Origin: an uncultured Anaerolineales bacterium
Lineage (GTDB): Bacteria; Chloroflexota; Anaerolineae; Anaerolineales; Villigracilaceae
Assembly (NCBI GenBank): GCA_938008865.1
Contig: CALLJA010000619.1
Span: 1 to 7,154 of the forward strand
Length of the DNA: 7,154 nucleotides
Direction of reading: 5' to 3'
In this document: piece after piece, positions 1 to 4,839 of the stretch
How positions within the stretch are numbered: the stretch's first letter is position 1
Layout of the letters: every line of letters starts with the position of its first letter
Notes under the pieces: generated by a model
Database searches by the model: none
Told to the model about the DNA's origin: nothing
What the model saw: the letters and a program-made list of their open reading frames with translations, nothing else
Translations under genes and position numbers: made by a program

Positions 1-1
1 C

Positions 2-526
2 ATGAACACGCTCGGCTGCCTCGACCGTCCCACTTCGGGTGATTACTTCCTCGACGGTGAGTCGGTGGCGCAGATGAACGACGATCAACTGGCCAGCGTG
101 CGCAATCGCAAGGTCGGGTTCGTATTCCAGAGTTTCAACCTGCTTTCGCGCCAGACCGCCACTTTCAACGTGGAGTTGCCCCTGCGTTACGCGGGCCTGG
201 TGGAAGGACGCCGCGCCAAGGCGGAGGCCGCCCTGCGCGCGGTGGGCCTCGAACAGCGCATGACCCACCGTCCCACCGAACTCTCGGGCGGGCAGCAGCA
301 GCGCGTTGCCATCGCCCGTGCCATCGTCAACGATCCCGCCATTATCATGGCCGACGAGCCGACCGGTAACCTCGACAGTAAGGTCGGGCGCGAGATCATG
401 TCGCTGCTGCTGAACCTGAACAGGGACCGCGGGACGACCCTCATCATCGTCACACATGACCCGAACATCGCCGACCAGACCCAGCGCGTGATCCGCCTGC
501 GGGACGGCCTGCTGGAGGCGGCATGA
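2..526 (+). CDS. ABC transporter ATP-binding protein, MacB/LolD type (5' end cut off by window)
   Basis: Cytoplasmic ATPase subunit that should power the membrane permease encoded immediately downstream. The reading frame is open to the window edge, and the ATG at position 2 is an internal methionine: the opening residues (MNTLGCLDRPTSG) are those that directly follow the Walker A P-loop in MacB/LolD ATPases. About 45 N-terminal residues including Walker A are therefore missing from view. Counting from this Met, visible motifs are the Q-loop FVFQSFNLL (Q43), the ABC signature LSGGQ (94-98) followed by QQRVAIARAI, Walker B IIMADEPTGNLD (D118, catalytic E119) and the H-loop IIVTHD (H152). All key residues are intact, so the subunit should be active. 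The stop codon overlaps the next start in an ATGA (523-526), implying translational coupling. Family membership is secure. The transported substrate (lipoprotein, peptide, macrolide or other) cannot be told from sequence. Confidence 0.95.
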   Translation: MNTLGCLDRPTSGDYFLDGESVAQMNDDQLASVRNRKVGFVFQSFNLLSRQTATFNVELPLRYAGLVEGRRAKAEAALRAVGLEQRMTHRPTELSGGQQQRVAIARAIVNDPAIIMADEPTGNLDSKVGREIMSLLLNLNRDRGTTLIIVTHDPNIADQTQRVIRLRDGLLEAA

Positions 527-1752
527 ACTTTACGCAAACCATCATCGAAGCCCTGGAAAGCATCATGTCCAACAAGCTGCGCTCGGGACTGACGGTGCTG
601 GGCATCGTCATCGGCGTGGCGGCGGTGATCGCCATGCTGGCGGTCGGCAACGGCGCGCAGGACAGCATCACCGGCTCGATCAGCGGCATCGGCACCAACC
701 TGCTGTTCGTCTTCCGGGGCGGCGCGGATGATTCCATCCGCAACGTCAAGCCATTGACCTTGCAGGACGCCGAAGCGCTGGCTGACCCATTTGCCGCGCC
801 CTCGGTCGTGGCGGTCTCGCCTGTTTTGCAGACCAACGCTGAGGTGACTTACGGCGGCGAGGTGACCACCACCACCATCACGGGCGTACTGCCTTCCTAT
901 TTCCCGGTCCGCAACCTGAACGTGACCGAGGGTGAACTCCTCAGTGAGGAACACATGCTCGGGCGCGCTTCGGTGGCGTTGATCGGCACCGAAACCGCCG
1001 ACACGCTCTTTGGCCGCCACGAAGGCCTGACGGGTGAGACCATCCGCATTGCGGGGCAGCCTTTCCGCATTCTGGGCGTGCTCGAATCCAAGGGCGGCGG
1101 CTCGTTCGGCAGCCAGGACGATGTGGTCATCATCCCGCTGACCAGCGCGCAGACCCGCCTGGTGCGCCGCGCCAATGCCGACCAGGTGGATGTCATCTTT
1201 GTGCAGGCCGCCAGCGCCGAGGCCGTACCTCAGGCCACGCAGGAGATCTCCGACATCCTCCGCCAGCGTCATCGTACCGAGATCGGCGCGGACGATTTCA
1301 CCGTTTTCAGCCAGCAGGATTTTCTCTCGACCGCGGCCTCCATCACGGGCGTGCTGACCATCTTCCTAGGCGGCATTGCGGCCATCTCGTTGTTGGTGGG
1401 CGGCATCGGCATCATGAACATCATGCTGGTCTCGGTCACCGAACGCACGCGCGAGATCGGCCTGCGTAAGGCGCTTGGCGCGCGCAAACGCGACATCCTG
1501 ATCCAGTTCCTGACCGAGTCGTCGCTATTGAGTCTGATCGGCGGCCTGATCGGGATCGGCCTGGGCTGGCTGATAGCTTTCATCGTCGGCCAGGTGGCGG
1601 CGGCCACGGGCACGGTCTTCAACCCCCGCGTTGGCCTGGACGCCGTCCTGCTGGCCACGCTCTTCTCGGCGGCGGTTGGCCTGTTCTTTGGCATCTACCC
1701 CGCCAACCGTGCGGCAGGCCTCGAACCTGTCGAGGCGCTGCGATACGAGTAA
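523..1752 (+). CDS. ABC transporter permease, MacB/FtsX type
   Basis: Inner-membrane permease of 409 residues, partner of the ATPase with which it overlaps by 4 bp. The start ATG is preceded by GGAGG (514-518) four bases upstream. Architecture is that of the MacB family: one transmembrane segment at about residues 22-44, a large extracytoplasmic domain (about 45-270, MacB periplasmic core type), then three transmembrane segments at about 276-300, 330-357 and 372-395. Two family signatures are visible: ERTREIGLRKALGA after the second segment, which forms the coupling helix region contacting the ATPase, and the C-terminal PANRAAGLEPVEALRYE. MacB-type transporters work by mechanotransmission rather than by moving substrate through the bilayer. 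Unlike E. coli MacB, the ATPase and permease are separate polypeptides. A MacA-like adaptor gene is often upstream in such operons but would lie outside the window. The substrate is unknown. The gene is the last of its operon, since a terminator follows directly. Confidence 0.95.
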   Translation: MNFTQTIIEALESIMSNKLRSGLTVLGIVIGVAAVIAMLAVGNGAQDSITGSISGIGTNLLFVFRGGADDSIRNVKPLTLQDAEALADPFAAPSVVAVSPVLQTNAEVTYGGEVTTTTITGVLPSYFPVRNLNVTEGELLSEEHMLGRASVALIGTETADTLFGRHEGLTGETIRIAGQPFRILGVLESKGGGSFGSQDDVVIIPLTSAQTRLVRRANADQVDVIFVQAASAEAVPQATQEISDILRQRHRTEIGADDFTVFSQQDFLSTAASITGVLTIFLGGIAAISLLVGGIGIMNIMLVSVTERTREIGLRKALGARKRDILIQFLTESSLLSLIGGLIGIGLGWLIAFIVGQVAAATGTVFNPRVGLDAVLLATLFSAAVGLFFGIYPANRAAGLEPVEALRYE

Positions 1753-1758
1753 AGACAG

Positions 1759-1791
1759 GCAGGTCACGCTCCAGGCGTGACCTGCTTTTTT
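1759..1791 (+). terminator. Rho-independent terminator of the ABC transporter operon
   Basis: A perfect 11-bp stem (1759-1769 GCAGGTCACGC paired with 1775-1785 GCGTGACCTGC) encloses a 5-base loop and is followed by six T residues. It starts 7 bases after the permease stop codon, the expected place for an operon end. Confidence 0.93.
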
Positions 1792-1832
1792 ATACCCTTC
1801 TAAAGTAGGATGTAAACTGTTCTTGAGTACGA

Positions 1833-1838
1833 TAAAAT
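1833..1838 (+). promoter_or_regulatory. candidate -10 box for the M32 carboxypeptidase gene
   Basis: TAAAAT lies about 40 bases upstream of the chosen ATG at 1879 and just beyond the preceding terminator, where a new promoter is needed. No convincing -35 hexamer is seen at 16-18 bp spacing (around 1809-1816), so support is positional and weak. Initiation 7-8 bases downstream would give a leader of about 34 nt containing the AGGAG at 1870-1874. Confidence 0.35.
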
Positions 1839-1869
1839 CGAGACACTGTTCGTGAACCTTCCATTTTCT

Positions 1870-1874
1870 AGGAG
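1870..1874 (+). promoter_or_regulatory. ribosome binding site that decides the carboxypeptidase start
   Basis: AGGAG lies four bases before the ATG at 1879. A longer frame opening at GTG 1852 has no such site, and its nine extra residues (MNLPFSRRP) do not look like the start of an M32 enzyme. The ATG at 1879 is therefore preferred. Confidence 0.75.
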
Positions 1875-1878
1875 ACCC

Positions 1879-3381
1879 ATGAGCGAAAAACTGAACCAAC
1901 TGAAAGAGATCCTGGGCGAGGTGACCGACCTGCGCAACGCGGGTGCGGTCCTCGGCTGGGACCAGCAGACTTACATGCCGCAGGGCGGCTCTGAGGCGCG
2001 CGGACACCAACTCGGCACGCTGGGCAAACTGGCGCAGATCAAGTTCACGTCTGACGAGGTCGGCCAGTTGCTCGAAGACCTCAAGGCCGAATTCGCAGGC
2101 GTTGACCTGGCGGACGACGATGCGGCCCTGATCCGCGTCACGGCCCGCGACTACGAGAAGGCCAAGCGCGTCCCGCCCGAGTTCGTGGTCGAGTCGGCCA
2201 TTGTCACTACTAAAGCTTTCGACGCCTGGATGGAAGCCCGTCAGAAATCGGACTTCTCCATCTTCCGCCCGCATCTCGAAAAGGTGGTGGAACTCACCAA
2301 GCGTTACGTCTCCTTCTTCCCGCCCGCCGAACATCCCTACGACACCCTGCTGGATGACTTCGAGCCTGGCATGAAAACTGCCGACGTGAAGGTCATCTTT
2401 GAGAACCTGCGTCCGAAACAGGTCAAGCTGCTTCAGAAGATCGCTGATGCCAGACAGGTGAAGGACGACTTCTTATACGGCAGGTACAACGAAAAGAAGA
2501 TGGACGCCTTCAGCGTGGGCATTGCCACCCAGTTCGGCTATGATTGGACCAAGGGCCGCCAGGATCGCGCGCCGCATCCGTTCTGCACCACCTTCAGCGT
2601 CAACGATGTTCGCATCACGACCCGCTTCGAGAAGGACAACCCGACCGCCATGCTGTTCAGCACCATGCACGAGACGGGTCACGCGCTCTACGAACTGGGC
2701 TCCAAACAGGAGTTCGACCGCACCCCACTGATGGGCGGCGCGTCGCTGGCCATTCACGAGTCGCAGTCGCGCATGTGGGAGAACCTGGTCGGCCGCTCCT
2801 TCGCATTCTGGGAACACTTCTACCCGCAGTTCAAGAAACTCTTCCCCGCCCAACTCGATGGTGTGAGCCTCAAGGCCTTCTACAAGGGCATCAACAAGGT
2901 CGAGCCGTCCTTTATCCGTGTCAACGCCGACGAGGCCACCTACAACATGCACATTATGCTGCGCCTCGAACTGGAGATCGGCATGGTCGAAGGCAGCATC
3001 GAGGTCAAGGACTTGCCCGAGATCTGGAACGCCAAGATGAACGATTATCTCGGCATCACGCCCGCTAACGACGCGCAGGGCGTGCTCCAGGATATGCACT
3101 GGTCGGGTGGCGCCATCGGCTATTTCTCGACCTACGCGCTCGGCAACATCGTCTCGGCCCAGTTGTGGGAGAAGATCAACAAGGACTTGCCCCACCTGGA
3201 TGACGAGATCCGCAAGGGCAAGTTCGACTCGTTGCTCGGCTGGCTGCGCGCCAACCTGCACGTCCACGGCCGCAAGTTCGACCCGCAGGATTTGGTCCAG
3301 AAGATCACGGGTTCGAAGATCGACTCCGCTGCTTATGTCCGCTACCTGACGAAGAAATACAGCGAAGTGTACGGACTGTAA
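1879..3381 (+). CDS. M32-family thermostable-type metallocarboxypeptidase
   Basis: Cytosolic zinc-dependent exopeptidase (type EC 3.4.17.19, Taq/Pfu carboxypeptidase family) that removes C-terminal amino acids, with no activity on C-terminal proline in characterised members. It probably serves peptide turnover. The protein has 500 residues from the ATG with the Shine-Dalgarno site, close to the usual length, and no signal peptide. The zinc-binding HEXXH reads H264-E-T-G-H268 within STMHETGHALYELG, and the third ligand is E294 in IHESQSRMWEN. Other M32 family motifs are present in order: HPF (233-235), DVRITTR (243-249), VNADEATYNMH (DE at 351-352) and MHWSGGAIGYFSTYALGN (H407). Every known active-site element is there, so the enzyme should be functional. 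The gene stands alone between a terminator and a repeat-rich intergenic region and has no obvious functional link with its neighbours. A weaker alternative start is GTG 1852 (509 residues). Confidence 0.96.
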   Translation: MSEKLNQLKEILGEVTDLRNAGAVLGWDQQTYMPQGGSEARGHQLGTLGKLAQIKFTSDEVGQLLEDLKAEFAGVDLADDDAALIRVTARDYEKAKRVPPEFVVESAIVTTKAFDAWMEARQKSDFSIFRPHLEKVVELTKRYVSFFPPAEHPYDTLLDDFEPGMKTADVKVIFENLRPKQVKLLQKIADARQVKDDFLYGRYNEKKMDAFSVGIATQFGYDWTKGRQDRAPHPFCTTFSVNDVRITTRFEKDNPTAMLFSTMHETGHALYELGSKQEFDRTPLMGGASLAIHESQSRMWENLVGRSFAFWEHFYPQFKKLFPAQLDGVSLKAFYKGINKVEPSFIRVNADEATYNMHIMLRLELEIGMVEGSIEVKDLPEIWNAKMNDYLGITPANDAQGVLQDMHWSGGAIGYFSTYALGNIVSAQLWEKINKDLPHLDDEIRKGKFDSLLGWLRANLHVHGRKFDPQDLVQKITGSKIDSAAYVRYLTKKYSEVYGL

Positions 3382-3391
3382 TTTTCATCAT

Positions 3392-3496
3392 GTCATTGCG
3401 AGGAGGGTTGAGACGCGTAGCGTCGAAACCCGACGAAGCAATCTCATGTTTTCAAGAGATAGAAAGGTTGCTTCGGGCTAACGCCCTCGCAACGAC
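3392..3496. repeat. REP-like compound palindromic element
   Basis: The ends are inverted copies: GTCATTGCGAGG (3392-3403) and CCTCGCAACGAC (3485-3496), 11 of 12 bases pairing. Inside are two further stems. Arm one is 3405-3431: GGGTT/AACCC around GACGC-GTA-GCGTC. Arm two is 3434-3475: CGAAGCAA pairs with TTGCTTCG, and ATCTC (3441-3445) pairs with GAGAT (3456-3460), with a 7-base bulge. The result is a three-way cruciform. The CATTGCGAGG...CGAAGCAATCTC wording resembles a dispersed repeat I recall from many environmental bacterial genomes, which is memory rather than a search result. It lies directly downstream of the carboxypeptidase stop and may act as a non-canonical transcript end, though no T-run follows. 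Confidence 0.8.
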
Positions 3497-3504
3497 AAGC
3501 CTGC

Positions 3505-3543
3505 AACAAGTCCAACAAGTCAACCCAACTTGTTGGACTTGTT
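3505..3543. repeat. perfect 16-bp inverted repeat upstream of the lipoprotein gene
   Basis: AACAAGTCCAACAAGT (3505-3520) is followed by a 7-base spacer (CAACCCA) and its exact reverse complement (3528-3543). The left arm contains two tandem 9-base units, CAACAAGTC at 3504-3512 and 3513-3521. The right arm ends 7 bases before a TATAAT box at 3551 and covers the -35 region. It could be an operator, or a hairpin ending transcripts from the carboxypeptidase gene, but no T-run follows. Its composition (AT-richer, low complexity) differs from the coding DNA. Confidence 0.85.
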
Positions 3544-3556
3544 CGTGATATATAAT
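3530..3556 (+). promoter_or_regulatory. promoter of the lipoprotein gene, possibly leaderless
   Basis: A perfect TATAAT (3551-3556) ends 7 bases before the ATG at 3564. The best -35 candidate is TTGTTG (3530-3535), 15 bp away and lying in the right arm of the inverted repeat. A start site 7-8 bases after the -10 box would fall on or next to the ATG itself. No Shine-Dalgarno sequence precedes the ATG, which fits a leaderless mRNA. Confidence 0.6.
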
Positions 3557-3563
3557 ACTCACC

Positions 3564-4469
3564 ATGCTCCGAAAGACACTCATTCTGCTCACCCTCTCTG
3601 TCCTTCTGGCTGGCTGCATCCCGACGTCCGCTCCCGCGCCTACGCTGCTGCCTGAAGAACTCATCCCTACCATCATCGCCCTGACGGCGGGCGCCGCCTC
3701 CACCGCCACAGCCGAAGGCTTCACGCCCACGCCGCCGCCCGAAACCCCCATCCCCACGCGGACCTTCATCCCGCCCAGCCCGCCGCCCACGCTGACCTTC
3801 ACGCCCCAGCCCGACATCCCGCTGGCCCAGATCCAGTTCCTCTCGCCTGGGCCGATGTCGCGCTTCGTCTCCCCCGTGCAGATGCAGCTGCTGGTGGTGG
3901 CGGGCGAGAGCGAGGTCGTGCAGGTGGACCTGTTCGGCGAGGATGGCCGCCTGTTGGGCCGCATCGTGGACCGTATGAACCGCCTGCTTTCGGGCGTATA
4001 TGCGGTTTACAAGATTCCCTTCGAGATCCGCGCCGCCGCCGAGACCGGCCTGCTGCAAATCAGCACCCGCGACAAGCAGGGACGCATGCGCGCGCTCAAC
4101 TCTCTGCCGCTGGTGCTGATGTCTTCGGGGACCACCGAGCCGACTCCCGCGGGCAACATGATCTACGAGCGCGCCGTCTTCTTCACACCCGAGAACGGCG
4201 ACGAAGCCAGCGATAAGGAACTGGTCGTCGAGGGGACGTACTGGCCGTTCAACACCGAGCCTGTCTTTCTTGAACTGATCCTACCCGACGGCAAGATCAC
4301 CGGCCTGCGTGTGTTGACGTTCGACGGCCTTGACCCGCAGGAGTTCTCGACCAGTGTGCCCTTCAAGGTCACCGAGCGGACCCTGGCCCTGCTCTCCATC
4401 CGCCAGATGGACCCCGTGCTGAATGCGCCCATCTATGTGTACACGCGAGAAGTCTGGCTGAACCCATAA
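3564..4469 (+). CDS. secreted lipoprotein with Thr/Pro-rich linker, function unknown
   Basis: Predicted lipoprotein of 301 residues. The N-terminus MLRKTLILLTLSVLLAGC is a lipoprotein signal with lipobox LAGC, so Cys18 would be lipidated and the mature protein anchored outside the membrane. Residues about 19-88 are low-complexity, with a Pro/Thr-rich spacer (TPTPPPETPIPTRTFIPPSPPPTLTFTP) of the sort that lifts a domain away from the cell surface. Two folded regions follow, about 90-190 (FLSPGPMSRFVSPVQ...VDLFGEDGRLLG) and 198-301 (VFFTPENGDEASDKELVVEGTYWPFN...REVWLNP). Both have the alternating pattern of beta-sandwich domains, and the opening SPGP...SPVQ recalls bacterial Ig-like domains, but I cannot assign a family. 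No catalytic motif is visible. The start is supported by the signal peptide and by the TATAAT box just upstream. The gene appears monocistronic, with no clear terminator before the tRNA promoter. Confidence 0.88.
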   Translation: MLRKTLILLTLSVLLAGCIPTSAPAPTLLPEELIPTIIALTAGAASTATAEGFTPTPPPETPIPTRTFIPPSPPPTLTFTPQPDIPLAQIQFLSPGPMSRFVSPVQMQLLVVAGESEVVQVDLFGEDGRLLGRIVDRMNRLLSGVYAVYKIPFEIRAAAETGLLQISTRDKQGRMRALNSLPLVLMSSGTTEPTPAGNMIYERAVFFTPENGDEASDKELVVEGTYWPFNTEPVFLELILPDGKITGLRVLTFDGLDPQEFSTSVPFKVTERTLALLSIRQMDPVLNAPIYVYTREVWLNP

Positions 4470-4490
4470 ACCCGCTCCAGGAATTTGGAC

Positions 4491-4518
4491 TTGCCAAAGC
4501 GTGCATAGATGGTATAAT
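4491..4518 (+). promoter_or_regulatory. promoter of the tRNA-Pro gene
   Basis: TTGCCA (4491-4496) and a perfect TATAAT (4513-4518) are separated by 16 bp. The expected start near 4525 lies a few bases before the mature tRNA 5' end at 4531, as is usual for a single tRNA unit. Confidence 0.8.
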
Positions 4519-4530
4519 CGCGTCCGCTAT

Positions 4531-4604
4531 CGGGGTGTGGCTCAGACCGGTAGAGCGCACGGTTCGGGTCCGTGAGGTCCCGAGTTCAAATCTCGGCACC
4601 CCGA
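4531..4604 (+). tRNA. tRNA-Pro (anticodon CGG)
   Basis: A complete cloverleaf can be drawn by hand. Acceptor CGGGGTG (4531-4537) pairs perfectly with CACCCCG (4597-4603), and the discriminator base is A4604. The D stem is GCTC/GAGC (4540-4543, 4553-4556) around a 9-base loop. The anticodon stem is CACGG/CCGTG (4558-4562, 4570-4574) with loop TTCGGGT, giving anticodon CGG at 4565-4567, which reads the proline codon CCG. The variable loop is AGGTC. The T stem is CCGAG/CTCGG (4580-4584, 4592-4596) with loop TTCAAAT. All stems are fully paired. The 3' CCA is not encoded (CA follows the discriminator), so it must be added after transcription. A dedicated reader for CCG fits the GC-rich codon use of the region. 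Confidence 0.97.
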
Positions 4605-4650
4605 CAAACGGTACGGAAAGACTCCCAACCCGAGGGAGTCTTTTATTTTA
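4587..4650 (+). repeat. direct repeat copy 1: tRNA-Pro 3' end plus terminator
   Basis: This 64-base stretch covers the last 18 bases of the tRNA (from the T loop to the discriminator), a 12-base spacer and the terminator. It recurs at 4681-4744 with 62 of 64 identical bases; the only differences are at 4607 and 4610. Identity stops abruptly at 4586/4680 on the left and after 4650/4744 on the right. Confidence 0.95.
4617..4650 (+). terminator. Rho-independent terminator of tRNA-Pro
   Basis: A 10-bp perfect stem AAAGACTCCC (4617-4626) / GGGAGTCTTT (4634-4643) with a 7-base loop is followed by TATTTTA. It begins 12 bases after the tRNA end. Confidence 0.9.
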
Positions 4651-4661
4651 AGGCCCATGTT

Positions 4662-4676
4662 TCCCCTTGCAGGGGA
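4662..4676. repeat. small hairpin between the two tRNA-tail copies
   Basis: TCCCCT (4662-4667) pairs with AGGGGA (4671-4676) across a TGC loop. It sits in the 30-base spacer that separates the two direct repeat copies. No function can be assigned. Confidence 0.5.
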
Positions 4677-4680
4677 CTTG

Positions 4681-4744
4681 CAAATCTCGGCACCCCGACA
4701 GACAGTACGGAAAGACTCCCAACCCGAGGGAGTCTTTTATTTTA
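4681..4744 (+). repeat. direct repeat copy 2: orphan tRNA-Pro 3' fragment plus terminator
   Basis: Bases 4681-4698 are identical to the tRNA 3' end (4587-4604) but no 5' half, anticodon arm or D arm precedes them, so no tRNA can form. The spacer (4699-4710) has two substitutions relative to copy 1. The terminator stem (4711-4720 with 4728-4737) is perfectly preserved and would act as a second, back-up stop for the tRNA transcript. The copy may be the remnant of a second tRNA gene or of an integration site at the tRNA 3' end. Confidence 0.9.
4711..4744 (+). terminator. duplicated Rho-independent terminator
   Basis: AAAGACTCCC (4711-4720) and GGGAGTCTTT (4728-4737) form the same 10-bp stem and 7-base loop as the tRNA terminator, followed by TATTTTA. 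It insulates the kinase gene downstream from tRNA read-through. Confidence 0.85.
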
Positions 4745-4823
4745 CAGGCTGTCCCTGGCTGCGCAACTTTGGTGAGGGTGAATCGTAATTAGAGCGTAAG
4801 GTTCATTATTTCACAATCCTGTG

Positions 4824-4829
4824 TATACT
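4824..4829 (+). promoter_or_regulatory. candidate -10 box of the sensor kinase gene
   Basis: TATACT ends 10 bases before the ATG at 4840, and no Shine-Dalgarno sequence lies between them. Initiation 7-8 bases downstream would leave a leader of only about 3-4 nt. No good -35 hexamer is visible at 16-18 bp (the region around 4800-4807 reads GGTTCATT), so the promoter is supported mainly by its -10 box and position. Confidence 0.45.
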
Positions 4830-4839
4830 TGGCCCCAGC

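Noticed and set aside
187..1272. Minus-strand open frame of 361 codons opposite the ABC genes
   Set aside because: It runs across the boundary of two well-supported + strand genes and its product is low-complexity and Arg/His/Asp-rich. It is a GC-driven shadow frame.
1852..1878. GTG start giving a 9-residue N-terminal extension of the carboxypeptidase
   Set aside because: It has no Shine-Dalgarno sequence, while the ATG at 1879 has AGGAG four bases upstream and gives a family-typical length.
2473..3267. Minus-strand open frame of 264 codons opposite the carboxypeptidase
   Set aside because: It lies entirely inside the M32 gene, whose zinc-site motifs prove the + frame. The antisense product shows no recognisable features.
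3504..3521. Tandem 9-base units considered as the start of a CRISPR array
   Set aside because: There are only two short adjacent units with no spacers. They are part of one arm of an inverted repeat.
3444..4058. Minus-strand open frame of 204 codons starting in the palindromic intergenic region
   Set aside because: It is Gly/Arg-rich, antisense to the lipoprotein and made partly of repeat sequence, with no motif or ribosome binding site.
4572..4775. 67-codon + strand frame through the tRNA and both terminators
   Set aside because: It consists of tRNA and duplicated terminator sequence and repeats itself as a result. It is not a plausible protein gene.
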